In this document: piece by piece, positions 44,924-54,259 of the stretch | How positions within the stretch are numbered: position 1 is the first letter of the stretch | How the letters are laid out: each line of letters begins with the position of its first letter | Assembly: GCF_024171785.1 (NCBI RefSeq) | Contig: NZ_JAMTCK010000003.1 | Location: 526,891-590,890, forward strand | Length of the DNA: 64,000 bases | From: Goodfellowiella coeruleoviolacea | GTDB lineage: Bacteria > Actinomycetota > Actinomycetes > Mycobacteriales > Pseudonocardiaceae | Reading direction: 5' to 3' | Program-made: the position numbers and the translations under genes | The notes under the pieces: model-generated | The model's database searches: none | Told to the model about the DNA's origin: nothing | Seen by the model: the letters and a program-made list of their open reading frames with translations, nothing else

Positions 44924-45646
44924 GTGACGTCCCTGGGGCAGGTCCTGGCACGGATTCGGCGCGCGGTGGAACCGCTGTGCCCCGGCGAACTGCGTGCGGC
45001 CGCTGAGCAACTGCGCGGTGAAGTGCTGCCCGCGTTGGAACAATTGGCGTTCGAAAGTAGTCGACCGGAGTTGCGTGATGCGCTTGCGTTGCTCGCGCTC
45101 GTTCCGGACAAACTGGACCTGGTCGACGAGTTGTTCTGTGACGCGATTGGGCGGGTCGAGGGTTACATCGAGCGTCAAGGAGGCCTGGGCGCGTCGAGCG
45201 TTGCCACTCGTCCAGTTGGTCCCACACAGCCTGGTGCGGGTGACGTACGTCCGTCAACCCGCGTGGTCGACGAGGAGTTGATCGCGGAAGCTCGTCGGGC
45301 TGGAGTGAGAATAAGTCCTGGCCGGGTGCTTCGCATTGGGCGTGATGGAACGGGGAGAATTGTTTGGCTGGAAGAGGGAGATGAGCAGTCGGGGGCTCGG
45401 CACATCCTGAAGAAGGAGCGGGTAACCGAATTTGCGGGTATGGACATTCCTCAGGGGGATATCATTGATGTGGTTTGGCAGGCGGTGCTCTCAGGAAACC
45501 CTCTTGGTATCAGTGGAAAAGACCGAGTTGTGTATGAGACGACGTATCGTGGTCGGCGAAAGCTGATTGCGGTCACCGTCGGAAGTAATGGTTACCTGAT
45601 CGGGGCCAACCCGATAAGCGAGAAACGGAAGCTGAAGCCGCTATGA
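44924..45646 (+). CDS. Polymorphic toxin with N-terminal helical domain
   Basis: The 240-residue protein has an N-terminal helical part to about residue 86, a short Pro/Gly linker and a C-terminal toxin-like domain from about 105. The end of that domain (ARHILKKERVTEFAGMDIPQ, GISGKDRVVYETTYRGRRK, AVTVGSNGYLIGANPIS) matches the pattern of small BECR-type ribonuclease toxins found at CdiA/Rhs tips. The catalytic residues cannot be fixed without alignment, with His in RHIL a candidate. GTG 44924 is used. Immunity is encoded by the overlapping next gene (ATGA). Export route unknown. Confidence 0.72.
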   Translation: MTSLGQVLARIRRAVEPLCPGELRAAAEQLRGEVLPALEQLAFESSRPELRDALALLALVPDKLDLVDELFCDAIGRVEGYIERQGGLGASSVATRPVGPTQPGAGDVRPSTRVVDEELIAEARRAGVRISPGRVLRIGRDGTGRIVWLEEGDEQSGARHILKKERVTEFAGMDIPQGDIIDVVWQAVLSGNPLGISGKDRVVYETTYRGRRKLIAVTVGSNGYLIGANPISEKRKLKPL

Positions 45647-45996
45647 CGAACTCATCGCCGCTGACGGTCACGCTCAGGGTTGACTGGGGCACCGGACCGT
45701 TCTGGGTCCTGGCTGGTGAGAGCAGGATTCCGGATCCCTACGACGTCGATGAGATCGGGGAAGTCGTACCACTCAGCGCCGAGTTGCTCACCGAGGTGGC
45801 AGCCTGGGACCAGAGTTTCCAGGAGACCTACAACGAGGAGCAGCCGCAGGAGTCAGGCTTCCGAACTGGCGAGAAGCTGGGCCGTTTTGACGAGCGAGGG
45901 CGTGAACTGGCACGCAAGCTCAGATCCGAAGTTCCGGTCGAGGTTCAGATCCGCTACGAGCCACTGGGGACAGGAATCGCCGAGGTGATCAGTTGA
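45643..45996 (+). CDS. Probable immunity protein for the preceding toxin
   Basis: This 117-residue acidic cytosolic protein begins MTNSSPLTVTLRVDWGTGPF and is rich in Glu/Asp, as expected for a neutraliser of a basic nuclease domain. ATG 45643 overlaps the toxin stop by four bases, so antidote follows toxin at once. I do not know its family; the role is inferred from position and composition. A decayed second copy of its beginning lies directly downstream. Confidence 0.68.
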   Translation: MTNSSPLTVTLRVDWGTGPFWVLAGESRIPDPYDVDEIGEVVPLSAELLTEVAAWDQSFQETYNEEQPQESGFRTGEKLGRFDERGRELARKLRSEVPVEVQIRYEPLGTGIAEVIS

Positions 45997-46006
45997 CGCC
46001 GTTGCC

Positions 46007-46085
46007 GTGAACGAGTCACCGCCATTGACCCTAGCTCTCAGGGCTGACTGAGGAAGTTGTCTCGCTCAGCTCAGCGGCTACGGCG
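46007..46085 (+). pseudogene. Remnant of a second immunity gene
   Basis: GTG 46007 reads MNESPPLTLALRAD and then stops at 46049-46051; this matches the immunity start MTNSSPLTVTLRVD. After a deletion of about 25 codons the DNA reads EEVVSLSSA, matching GEVVPLSAE of the intact gene. It is a broken duplicate, of the sort left when toxin-immunity loci expand and contract. Confidence 0.65.
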
Positions 46086-46365
46086 ACGTGAGCTGCGCGG
46101 TCAGGGCGTCGACGGTCGTGGTGTCGAGCATGGTCAGCGCCTGCTGCACCCCGCGCCCGGTGGTGCATGCTGGGTCGGGTCCGCGCAGGCCGAGCACGGG
46201 ATCGTCGCCCCGCAGCAGGCGCCATACCTGGCCCAGCGTGATGTGCTCCGCGGGGACGGCCAGTTCCCACCCGCCGCGGGCACCGGGGTGGGACCGCACC
46301 AGCCCGGCTGTGCGGCCCGACGTGACGAGGCGGATGGCGTCCGGGTGGCGGTGCGGGGTGGTGGA
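46078..46365 (-). pseudogene. Truncated Rrf2-family regulator
   Basis: The minus frame, open below a stop at 46366, reads RLVTSGRTAGLVRSHPGARG, GWELAVPAEHITLGQVWRLL and CTTGRGVQQALTML. This is the wing and C-terminal half of an Rrf2 regulator (GLVRS-PG-RGG-EL is the family signature). The N-terminal helix-turn-helix is missing, although a 73-residue product from GTG 46299 is possible. It overlaps the immunity remnant by a few bases. Confidence 0.65.
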
Positions 46366-46463
46366 TCAGGTGTGGTGGGGACTTGGGAGCGATTGCCGCC
46401 TTGTTGCCGTCGACGCCGATGAGCGCTACGCACCGTCTCGCACGAGCGGTGAACGCGCTGGCG

Positions 46464-47369
46464 TCAATCCGCTCGGTCGGGCTCCGAAACGTCGGCCACG
46501 GCTGCTCGGCCCGGTTCGACCGGCTGGGCGATGAGGCCAGCCAAGAAGACACAGATCCCGGCGGGGAACAGCAGGAAGAACCAGCCGAAGGCCGCCACCA
46601 CACACGCCAGCAGCACCAGGCCGGACATCACGCTCGCCCTGCGGAACTCCGTGAGGCCGGGCATGACCGTGGGGAGCGTCGCGACGAGCGTGAGGAACCA
46701 GTAGACGCCCGCCGAACCGATGTAGGCGTTGTGGGCGACGGTCACCAGGATGCACACGGACACCGCGAGCGCCGCTCCCACGATGGCCCACACCCGCGGT
46801 GCGTCCGGCACCGGTGTCCGTTGCGTGACGTTGTCACGTGGCACCCGCGGCGACCGACGGCGCAGCAGGGCCACCACCGCGGCGGAGACGAGCGCGGTGC
46901 CCACCATCGCGACGAACCCGAGGACTGCCGGCAACGACACCCGCGCCGGCTCGGCGAGAAGTGGACCACCAGAACAGGAGAGTGTCGCCTGCCTGGGCTG
47001 TTCACTCACCACGTTCTGCGTGTAGACGTAGGTTCGGCCGTCGTGACTGACCCGGGCGGGAGGGTTGCGGAAACCGCCGCGGGACTCGTTGGTGCCGCCC
47101 AGGAAGGCGTACGGGTCGCTGTCGTCGATGAACCGACAGGACGTTCCCGCCCGGGCCGCGGGAGCGTGCTGGAAGAGGCGGTAGGTGACGCCCGGCTGCA
47201 TGGTGAGCGTGATCTGGTGCCCAGGCCCGGCAACCGGATCGGCGGCCCGCTTGCCAAAGCTCGGCGTGACCGCTCGTACGAACGGCCCACACAACACCAC
47301 TATGGCCAGCAGCACTGCGGGGACCAGATACCACCAGGCGGAGATTTGCCGCCGGCCAATTCCGCTCAT
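46464..47369 (-). CDS. Multi-span membrane protein, unknown function
   Basis: This 301-residue protein has one N-terminal helix (WWYLVPAVLLAIVVLCGPFV), an extracellular loop of about 120 residues with two Cys (GTSCRFIDDSDPYAFLGG and ATLSCSGGPL), then four C-terminal helices (residues 160-180, 210-235, 240-262, 268-285). ATG 47369 is chosen as the first start before the helix. The layout recalls sensor or stress membrane proteins, but I cannot name a family. It is downstream of, and co-directional with, the XPB helicase gene, separated by a terminator. Confidence 0.75.
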   Translation of the reverse strand: MSGIGRRQISAWWYLVPAVLLAIVVLCGPFVRAVTPSFGKRAADPVAGPGHQITLTMQPGVTYRLFQHAPAARAGTSCRFIDDSDPYAFLGGTNESRGGFRNPPARVSHDGRTYVYTQNVVSEQPRQATLSCSGGPLLAEPARVSLPAVLGFVAMVGTALVSAAVVALLRRRSPRVPRDNVTQRTPVPDAPRVWAIVGAALAVSVCILVTVAHNAYIGSAGVYWFLTLVATLPTVMPGLTEFRRASVMSGLVLLACVVAAFGWFFLLFPAGICVFLAGLIAQPVEPGRAAVADVSEPDRAD

Positions 47370-47474
47370 AAGGTCACCCCACTGTTGACTTCGGCCTGCC
47401 GTGCCTGGTTCGCCGACGCGGTGGCTGCCGGTACCGGGTGCGCCTGACCGACGGGCCGGTGGGCAGCACGACAT

Positions 47475-47504
47475 GGCCGGCTCACCACAGGGGGCGAGCC
47501 GGCC
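47475..47504 (-). terminator. Terminator of the XPB helicase gene
   Basis: GGCCGGCTC (47475-47483) pairs perfectly with GAGCCGGCC (47496-47504), 21 bases past the helicase stop. Confidence 0.7.
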
Positions 47505-47525
47505 AACGGGGTGGTGTGGGGAAGG

Positions 47526-49187
47526 TCAGTCGACCTGGGGGAGGGCGGGGCCGAGGAGGTCGTCGGCGTCGACGATGCGGTAGGCGTAGCCCTGTTCGGC
47601 CAGGAAGCGCTGGCGGTGGGCGGCGTAGTCGGTGTCCAGGGTGTCGCGGGCGACCACCGAGTAGAAGTGGGCCTGGCGGCCGTCGGCCTTGGGGCGGAGC
47701 AGGCGGCCCAGGCGCTGGGCCTCCTCCTGGCGGGAGCCGAAGGTGCCGGACACCTGCACGGCGATGGACGCCTCGGGCAGGTCGATGGAGAAGTTGGCGA
47801 CCTTGGACACCACCAGGGTGCGCAGTTCACCGGCGCGGAACGCGTCGAACAGGGCCTCGCGCTCCTTGTTCTTGGTGGAGCCCTGCACGATCGGGGCGTT
47901 CAGCTCGCGGCCCAACTCCTCCAGCTGGTCCAGGTAGGCGCCGATGACCAGGGCCGGCTCGCCCGGGTGCGAGTCCAGGATGGCGCGCACCACGGGCAGC
48001 TTGGTGTTGGCCGTGGAGCAGATCTTGTAGCGCTCCTCGGGCTCGGCCGTGGCGTAGGTCAGCCGCTCGTTGTCGGTCAGGGTGACCCGCACCTCGGTGC
48101 ACTCGGCCGGGGCGATCCAGCCCTGGGCCTCGATGTCGCGCCACGGCACGTCGTAACGCTTCGGGCCGATCAGGGAGAACACGTCACCCTCGCGGCCGTC
48201 CTCGCGCACCAGGGTGGCGGTCAGGCCCAGCCGCCGGCGCGACTGCAGGTCGGCGGTCATCCGGAACACCGGCGCGGGCAGCAGGTGCACCTCGTCGTAG
48301 ATGACCAGGCCCCAGTCCCGGGAGTCGAACAGCTCCAGGTTGCGGTACTCGCCCTTGCTCTTGCGGGTGATCACCTGGTAGGTGGCGATGGTGACCGGGC
48401 GGATCTCCTTGCGCTCACCGGAGTACTCGCCGATCTCGTCCTCGGTCAGCGAGGTGCGCGCGACCAGTTCCCGCTTCCACTGCCGGCCGGCCACCGTGTT
48501 CGTGACCAGGATCAGCGTGGTGGCCTGGGCCTGCGCCATGGCGGCCGCGCCGACCAGGGTCTTGCCCGCGCCGCACGGCAGCACCACCACGCCGGACCCG
48601 CCGGCCCAGAACGTGGTCGCGGCCTGGCGCTGGTACTCGCGCAGCGCCCAGCCGTCCTCCTGCAGCTGGATCGGGTGGTGCTCGCCGTCCACGTACCCGG
48701 CCAGGTCCTCGGCCGGCCAGCCGATCTTGAGCAGCATCTGCTTGAGCCGGCCGCGCTCGCTGGGGTGCACCACCACGGTGTCCTCGTCGACGCGCGCGCC
48801 CAGCATCGGTGCGACCTTCTTGTTGCGCAGCACCTCTTCCAGCACGGCGCGGTCCACGGTGACCATCACCAGCCCGTGCACCGGGTGGTTGACCAGCTGC
48901 AACCGGCCGAACCGGCCCATCGTGTCGACCACGTCGACCAGCAGCGGCTGCGGCACCGGGTAGCGCGAGTAGCGCACCAGGGCGTCGACCACCTGCTCGG
49001 CGTCGTGCCCTGCCGCGCGCGCGTTCCACAGGGCCAGCGGGGTGACCCGGTAGGTGTGCACGTGCTCGGGTGCGCGCTCCAGCTCGGCGAACGGCGCGAT
49101 GGCCACCCGGGCCTTGTCGGCGTCGGCGTGGTCGACCTCGAGCAGCAGGGTTTTGTCGGACTGGACGATCAGGGGGCCGTCGGTCAC
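47526..49187 (-). CDS. XPB/Rad25-like DNA repair helicase
   Basis: The 553-residue SF2 helicase has an N-terminal XPB DNA-damage-recognition-like region (LVNHPVHGLVMVTVDRAVLE). Motif I is LPCGAGKTLVGAAAMAQAQA, motif II is YDEVHLLPAPVF, motif III is LTATLVREDG and motif VI is QEEAQRLGRLLRPK, with FSIDLPEASIAVQVSGTFGS. It unwinds DNA in a repair-related role as in mycobacterial XPB. GTG 49187 with AGGAG 11 bases upstream is chosen; the frame upstream is not conserved. The partner helicase-associated protein is at 61576, 12.4 kb away. Confidence 0.95.
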   Translation of the reverse strand: MTDGPLIVQSDKTLLLEVDHADADKARVAIAPFAELERAPEHVHTYRVTPLALWNARAAGHDAEQVVDALVRYSRYPVPQPLLVDVVDTMGRFGRLQLVNHPVHGLVMVTVDRAVLEEVLRNKKVAPMLGARVDEDTVVVHPSERGRLKQMLLKIGWPAEDLAGYVDGEHHPIQLQEDGWALREYQRQAATTFWAGGSGVVVLPCGAGKTLVGAAAMAQAQATTLILVTNTVAGRQWKRELVARTSLTEDEIGEYSGERKEIRPVTIATYQVITRKSKGEYRNLELFDSRDWGLVIYDEVHLLPAPVFRMTADLQSRRRLGLTATLVREDGREGDVFSLIGPKRYDVPWRDIEAQGWIAPAECTEVRVTLTDNERLTYATAEPEERYKICSTANTKLPVVRAILDSHPGEPALVIGAYLDQLEELGRELNAPIVQGSTKNKEREALFDAFRAGELRTLVVSKVANFSIDLPEASIAVQVSGTFGSRQEEAQRLGRLLRPKADGRQAHFYSVVARDTLDTDYAAHRQRFLAEQGYAYRIVDADDLLGPALPQVD

Positions 49188-49540
49188 AGCGTTAAGACTC
49201 CTAGATGATGGGAGCGTGGAGAGGTTCCACCAGTGTCCCAACAACTCGGGCCCGCTGAACAATCCCCACCACGATTCGTGCGCGTTTACTCGCGCTGCGT
49301 GCTGATGATCTCTTTCCGGGCTGCCCGCGACCGGGTTCGCGACCCCGGTGCACCCGACGTCACCAGGCATGATCTGATTCGCGTTAAGATCCCGCGGCCG
49401 GTCTGGCACGTCATGCTCCCGTGTCCGATCCGTCGCTGCCGGTGATCGTTCGAAAATCGCGGAAACCACGGAACCGTGCGACGGGGATCGGCGTCCCATC
49501 CCCGCACGCGGCTTTTTGTGTGATTGAGAGGAATGCCCCC

Positions 49541-50461
49541 GTGTCCCAGCCCCCTTACCCGCCCCAGCCAGGGCCGAACGGTCCGCAGCCGGGGTACCCG
49601 CAGCCGGGATTCCCACCCCAGGGTGGGCCGGCGCAGCCCGGTCAGCCGGGCTTTGGTCAAGCACCGGGGCAGCCGGGGCAGTTCGGTCAGCCAGGGTTAG
49701 GCCAGGGCGCACCGGGTCAGCCGGGGCAGTTCGGCCCTGGACAGCCCCCGACCGGTGAGTTCGGTCAGCCCGGCCAGTTCGGGCAGCCCGGCCAGCCTGG
49801 TCAGTTCGGGCAGCCCGGCCAGCCTGGTCAGCCTGGTCAGTTCGGCCAGCCGGGGCAGCCCGCGTTCGGGCAGCCGGGCTTCGGCCAGCCGGGCTTCGCG
49901 GCCGCGCCGCCGGAGGCGCCCGCGCCCAAGCAGAAGTCCAACGTCGGGAAGATCGTCAAGATCGTGGCCGCGGTGGTCGCGGTCGCCGTCGTCGGCTTCG
50001 GCATCTACTGGGCGACCTTCCGCTCGGCCAGCGGGGCCGACGTGGGCGACTGCATCAAGGTGAACTCCGTCGGCGTCACCGACGCCGATGTCGAGCAGAT
50101 CGACTGCAGCGCGCAGGAGGCCGTCTACAAGGTCGGCAAGAAGCTGGAGAGCGCCAGCGAGTCCTGCCCGACCGACGACTACGTGGAGTACAGCGAGAGC
50201 AGCCGGCGCCGGCGCAGCAGCAGCAGCTTCACCCTGTGCCTGGTGCTCAACGTCAAGGTGGGCGACTGCCTGGCCACCGAGGGCTCGACCATCAGCTCGG
50301 TGGACGTGAAGGTCTCCTGCGGCGACTCCAAGGCCGAGGCCAAGGTGGTGAAGGTGCAGGAGGGCAGCGCCGACGAGAAGCTGTGCGACGCCGACCTTGA
50401 GGTCGCCATCGTCTACCCGGAGCCGGCCACCACGCTGTGCTTCGGCGACCCGAAGGCCTGA
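49541..50461 (+). CDS. LppU-family protein with Gly-Gln-Pro repeat domain
   Basis: The 306-residue protein has an N-terminal cytosolic region of about 130 residues built of repeated FGQPGQP units, one transmembrane helix (VGKIVKIVAAVVAVAVVGFG, about residues 140-160) and an extracellular LppU/SCO3897-like domain. This has DVGDCIKVNSVGVTDADVEQ and CSAQEAVYKVGKKLE and a repeat of the motif in LVLNVKVGDCLATEGST, with six conserved Cys. GTG 49541 lies near GAGAGGA. The repeat region is also repetitive in DNA and prone to slippage. Function unknown. Confidence 0.88.
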   Translation: MSQPPYPPQPGPNGPQPGYPQPGFPPQGGPAQPGQPGFGQAPGQPGQFGQPGLGQGAPGQPGQFGPGQPPTGEFGQPGQFGQPGQPGQFGQPGQPGQPGQFGQPGQPAFGQPGFGQPGFAAAPPEAPAPKQKSNVGKIVKIVAAVVAVAVVGFGIYWATFRSASGADVGDCIKVNSVGVTDADVEQIDCSAQEAVYKVGKKLESASESCPTDDYVEYSESSRRRRSSSSFTLCLVLNVKVGDCLATEGSTISSVDVKVSCGDSKAEAKVVKVQEGSADEKLCDADLEVAIVYPEPATTLCFGDPKA

Positions 50462-50558
50462 CCCGGGAGCCAGCCCGAACCGATCGAAGTCTGCCCGAAC
50501 CGCCCGCCGATCTGGTCTGAACGAACAGGCCGGCCGGCCCGCGTCGGTCAGCGTCTCC

Positions 50559-50595
50559 CCGCGCCCGGCTGCCGCAGAGCGGTGGCCGGGCGCGG
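50559..50595 (+). terminator. Terminator downstream of the LppU-like gene
   Basis: CCGCGCCCGGC (50559-50569) pairs with GCCGGGCGCGG (50585-50595). The hairpin is part of a 32-bp direct repeat. Confidence 0.75.
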
Positions 50596-50652
50596 CTTGT
50601 GTGTTGGGGGTGACGCGGGTCCGGCTGCCGCAGAGCGGTGGCCGGGCGCGGC
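50565..50652. repeat. 32-bp perfect direct repeat, 56-base period
   Basis: The 32 bases at 50565-50596, starting CCGGCTGCCGCAGAGCGG, recur exactly at 50621-50652. The duplication carries most of the terminator hairpin. Confidence 0.9.
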
Positions 50653-50910
50653 CGTCTGCGCGGCGGTTCCCGCGTTCGGCTGGCAGACCGGACCAGGTTC
50701 GTCGTAAGGACATTTACGCCAAATAGGGGTAGATCAATCGCACTAACGCAATAGTTCAATTGGATAATGATATCCGGTGCGTAATCAAAACGGCGAAACA
50801 ACCGCCGTACGGTTACGTTCTGCTCAACCTACCCGCGGTCTGGGTCACGGACTAATCAACTGGTCTGGCCGTTTGCGGCTTCCTGTGCTCCAATGCTCGC
50901 CGTGCGTAGC

Positions 50911-50960
50911 CGGAGGCTGTCCTGACCGGTCCCCCCAGTGGCCGGTCGCGACAGCCTCCG
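50911..50960 (+). promoter_or_regulatory. Long hairpin in the tct leader, possible attenuator
   Basis: CGGAGGCTGTC (50911-50921) pairs perfectly with GACAGCCTCCG (50950-50960), and GACCGG/CCGGTC pair inside it. CTCCTTTATA follows. It lies 61 bases before tctC, downstream of AT-rich promoter-like DNA near 50750, so it may end transcription conditionally. No other gene is seen in 50653-51021. Confidence 0.6.
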
Positions 50961-51021
50961 CTCCTTTATACGTGCGAAATATGGCTCGCGTGTCCGTAGA
51001 CCAACGGGAGGACAAACCCCG

Positions 51022-52023
51022 ATGCTTCCCCAGCTTGTGCGTCGCAGAGCGACCAGGGCGGCGGCTCTGCTCGCGGCGGCGGCGCTACTGACCGGATGTG
51101 GTTCCGGCTCCGGCTCCAACGGTGGTCAGGCAGCACCGATCACCGGACTGAAGATCATGGCGCCGGCCGCTCCGGGCGGAGGCTATGACCAGACCAGTCG
51201 AGCCATGCAGAAGGACCTACAGGACACGAAGATCGCGAGCGGGGTGCAGGTCTTCAACGTCGAGGGTGCCAGCGGCACGAACGGCCTCAAGCAGCTGGCC
51301 GACTCCAAGGACGACAACCTGCTGATGACCATGGGTCTGATCATGGTCGGCGGCATCCAGACCACCGGCTCGGAGAAGACCCTCAAGGACACCACGCCCA
51401 TCGCGCGCCTGCTGGCCGAGAGCGAGGTCCTCGTGGTGCCGGCCGAGTCGCCGTGGACGACGCTGGAGGGCTTCCTGGAGTCGTGGCGGCAGGACCCGAA
51501 GAACACCCCGATCGCCGGCGGTGGCGCCGGTGGCTCCGAGCAGATCCTGCTCGGACTCATCGCCGACCAGGTCGGCATCGACCCGGGCCAGATCAACTAC
51601 GTGGCCAACAGCGGTGGTGGCAAGGCACTGGAGAAGGTGCTGTCGGGTGAGGTCAAGGCCGGCCTGAACGGCGTGTCCGAGTTCAAGGAGCAGATCGACG
51701 CGGGCAAGCTGCGCGCCCTCGCGGTCTCCGGCGACAACCGCAGCAAGCTGCTCCCCGAGGTCAAGACGCTCAAGGAGCAGGGTGTCGGCCTGAGCTTCTA
51801 CAACTGGCGCGGTGTGCACGCCCGGCCCGGTCTGTCCGATTCGGACAAGCAGAAGTTCACCGACATGCTCACCCGGCTGCACGACAGCGAGGCGTGGAAG
51901 AAGACCCTGGTCGACAACGACTGGGAGGACTACTTCCTGACCGGCGCCGAGTACTCGTCCTTCGTGGACAGCGAGAACGAGCGCGCCCGCAAGGTACTGA
52001 CCGACATCGGACTGGTGAAGTAG
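51022..52023 (+). CDS. tctC: Tripartite tricarboxylate transporter, substrate-binding protein
   Basis: The 333-residue lipoprotein (lipobox LLTGC, then GSGSGSNGG linker) is a TctC-family solute-binding protein that captures tricarboxylates or similar acids outside the cell and delivers them to TctA/TctB. Family marks are IMAPAAPGGGYDQTSRAMQK, VFNVEGASGTNGLKQLADSK, GGAGGSEQILLGLIADQVGI and FYNWRGVHARPGLSD. ATG 51022 has GGGAGG upstream. TctB follows with no gap. The ligand of the family varies (citrate, tartrate and others). Confidence 0.93.
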   Translation: MLPQLVRRRATRAAALLAAAALLTGCGSGSGSNGGQAAPITGLKIMAPAAPGGGYDQTSRAMQKDLQDTKIASGVQVFNVEGASGTNGLKQLADSKDDNLLMTMGLIMVGGIQTTGSEKTLKDTTPIARLLAESEVLVVPAESPWTTLEGFLESWRQDPKNTPIAGGGAGGSEQILLGLIADQVGIDPGQINYVANSGGGKALEKVLSGEVKAGLNGVSEFKEQIDAGKLRALAVSGDNRSKLLPEVKTLKEQGVGLSFYNWRGVHARPGLSDSDKQKFTDMLTRLHDSEAWKKTLVDNDWEDYFLTGAEYSSFVDSENERARKVLTDIGLVK

Positions 52024-52596
52024 TTGGCTGCGGAGTCCATTGAGGACCCAACTGAGGCTGAGCCGCCAGCTTCGACCGTCGAGCCCGACCGCCCCACGCG
52101 GGGTGGCCGGGCTCGCGGCCTAAGTGGGGAGTGGCTACTCGTTGCGGTCGTTCTTCTACTGGGTGCGTACGTCCTGATCGGCACGCCCGGCATCGCCGTG
52201 AACCCGGGCACGGAGAGCCAGAACCCCAGGGCGTACCCCTACCTGATCGGCATCCTGCTCGTGGTCGCCGGCATCGCCGTCGGCACGCAGGTGTGGCGGG
52301 GCAAGACCGCGCCCGCCGAGGAGGGTGAGGACATCGACACCGACCAGCCGACCAACTGGCGGGGCATCGCCGTGCTGGTCGCGCTGTTCGTGGTGCACGC
52401 GCTGCTCATCGACTACATCGGCTGGCCACTGGCCGCGGCCCTGCTGTTCGGCGGCACGGCCGTCACGCTCGGGGCCCGCCGCTGGTGGGCGGTGGTCGTG
52501 GCGTCGCTGGCCCTGCCGATCATCCTGCTCTACGTGTTCACGTACGGGCTGAGCGTCTACCTGCCGCCCGGCCCACTGAAGGTGCTGATGTGGTGA
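52024..52596 (+). CDS. tctB: Tripartite tricarboxylate transporter, small membrane subunit
   Basis: The 190-residue TctB has a hydrophilic acidic N-terminus of about 35 residues, then four hydrophobic helices ([60 protein letters not shown] and [20 protein letters not shown]). The start is TTG 52024 directly after the tctC stop, and the stop overlaps the tctA start (GTGA). It is the small integral partner that stabilises the transporter. Confidence 0.9.
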   Translation: MAAESIEDPTEAEPPASTVEPDRPTRGGRARGLSGEWLLVAVVLLLGAYVLIGTPGIAVNPGTESQNPRAYPYLIGILLVVAGIAVGTQVWRGKTAPAEEGEDIDTDQPTNWRGIAVLVALFVVHALLIDYIGWPLAAALLFGGTAVTLGARRWWAVVVASLALPIILLYVFTYGLSVYLPPGPLKVLMW

Positions 52597-54134
52597 ACTC
52601 CGTCGAACTGCTCCTGCAGGGCTTCCAGCACGCCCTGTCCGCGCAGAACCTGATGTTCGCCCTGATCGGCGTGGTGCTGGGCACGCTGATCGGTGTGCTG
52701 CCCGGCATCGGCCCGGCCATGACCGTGGCGCTGCTGCTGCCGATCACCTACTCGGTCGACGCCTCGGCCGCGTTCATCATGTTCGCCGGCATCTACTACG
52801 GCGCCATGTACGGCGGGTCCACCACCTCGATCCTGCTCAACACCCCGGGTGAGACCGCGTCGGTGATGACCGCGATCGAGGGCAACAAGATGGCCAAGGC
52901 CGGCCGGGCCGCGCAGGCCCTGGCCACCGCGGCGATCGGGTCGTTCGTGGCCGGCACCATCGCCACGGCCGCGCTGACCCTGGCGGCACCGCAGATCGCC
53001 GACTGGGCGGTGTCGCTGACCTCGGTGGACTACTTCGCCCTGGTGGTGCTGGCGCTGGTGACCGTGTCCGCCATGCTGGGCAGCTCCCCGCTGCGCGGGT
53101 TCGGCTCGCTGCTGATCGGCATGTTCGCCGGCATGATCGGCATCGACTCGCTCAGCGGCCAGAACCGGTTCACCTTCGGCGTGGACGAACTGACCACCGG
53201 GCTGCCCGTGGTGGTGGCCGCGGTGGCGCTGTTCGCCGTGGGGGAGACCCTGCACGTGGCGGCCTGGCTGCGGCAGACACCGCCCAAGGTCATCGGCGTG
53301 TCCACGGTCTGGGGACTGCCCAAAGAGGACATCAAGCGGTCGTGGAAGCCGTGGCTGCGGGGCACCGCGCTGGGCTTCCCGATCGGCGCGATCCCGGCGG
53401 GCGGCGCGGACGTGCCCACGTTCCTGTCCTACGCGATCGAACGCAAGCTGGCCAAGGGCAAGGCCAAGGAGGAGTTCGGTCGCACCGGGGCGATCGAGGG
53501 CGTTGCCGGGCCGGAGGCGGCCAACAACGCGGCGGCGGCCGGCGTGCTGGTGCCGCTGCTCACCCTGGGACTGGCCACCTCGTCCACGGCCGCGGTCATG
53601 CTGGCCGCGTTCCAGAGCTACGGGCTGCGGCCGGGGCCGCTGCTGTTCACCAGCAACCCGGAGCTGGTCTGGGGCCTGATCGCCTCGCTCTACATCGGCA
53701 ACGTGCTGCTGCTGGTGTTGAACCTGCCGCTGGCCTCGCTGTGGGCCAAGCTGCTGCGGGTGCCCCGGCCGTTCCTCTACGGCGGCATCCTGACCTGCGC
53801 GTCGCTGGGCACCTACGCGGTCAACCAGTCGCCGGTGCACCTGGTCATCCTGTTGGTCATCGGCGTGCTCGGGTTCGCCATGCGCCGCTACGGCTGGCCG
53901 ATCGCGCCGGCCGTGGTCGGGTTGATCCTCGGCCCGATCGGCGAGGAGAACCTGCGCCAGGCCATGCAGATCAACCAGGGCGACTACAGCGCGCTGGTGA
54001 GCACCACGTTCGCCAAGATCGTGCTGGGGCTGGCCCTGCTGGCGGTGGTGGCCAGCCTGGTGCTGCGGGTGCGCGCGCGGCTGAAGGGCAAGCAGACGCC
54101 GGAGGCACTGGTGGGCGCCGGCGCCGGGAACTAG
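52593..54134 (+). CDS. tctA: Tripartite tricarboxylate transporter, large permease
   Basis: The 513-residue permease has about 11-12 membrane helices and TctA hallmarks: [60 protein letters not shown] and [20 protein letters not shown]. It moves the substrate delivered by TctC, driven by ion gradients. GTG 52593 overlaps tctB. No tctDE two-component genes follow, so regulation differs from the enterobacterial system; the leader hairpin may contribute. Confidence 0.95.
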   Translation: MNSVELLLQGFQHALSAQNLMFALIGVVLGTLIGVLPGIGPAMTVALLLPITYSVDASAAFIMFAGIYYGAMYGGSTTSILLNTPGETASVMTAIEGNKMAKAGRAAQALATAAIGSFVAGTIATAALTLAAPQIADWAVSLTSVDYFALVVLALVTVSAMLGSSPLRGFGSLLIGMFAGMIGIDSLSGQNRFTFGVDELTTGLPVVVAAVALFAVGETLHVAAWLRQTPPKVIGVSTVWGLPKEDIKRSWKPWLRGTALGFPIGAIPAGGADVPTFLSYAIERKLAKGKAKEEFGRTGAIEGVAGPEAANNAAAAGVLVPLLTLGLATSSTAAVMLAAFQSYGLRPGPLLFTSNPELVWGLIASLYIGNVLLLVLNLPLASLWAKLLRVPRPFLYGGILTCASLGTYAVNQSPVHLVILLVIGVLGFAMRRYGWPIAPAVVGLILGPIGEENLRQAMQINQGDYSALVSTTFAKIVLGLALLAVVASLVLRVRARLKGKQTPEALVGAGAGN

Positions 54135-54193
54135 TCCGGTAGGGGGTTGGGCGAGTGCTCGGCCCCCGGACTCACCCGCTGTTAACAAAAGAA

Positions 54194-54239
54194 CGTCACC
54201 CGATGTCGTGATCTTTGGCGATCACGATATCGGGTGACG
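54194..54239. terminator. Bidirectional terminator between tctA and the NMT1-type gene
   Basis: A 20-bp stem with one wobble (54194-54213 with 54220-54239, starting CGTCACCCGATG) has a 6-base loop and CTTTGG after. It is the longest hairpin in the window. Confidence 0.92.
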
Positions 54240-54259
54240 CTTTGGTCAGCCGATCGGGT

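Noticed and set aside
49835..49900. Gly-Gln-Pro repeat DNA in the LppU-like gene as an independent repeat element
   Set aside because: The units are in frame and code for a Pro/Gln/Gly-rich cytosolic segment common in actinobacterial membrane proteins.
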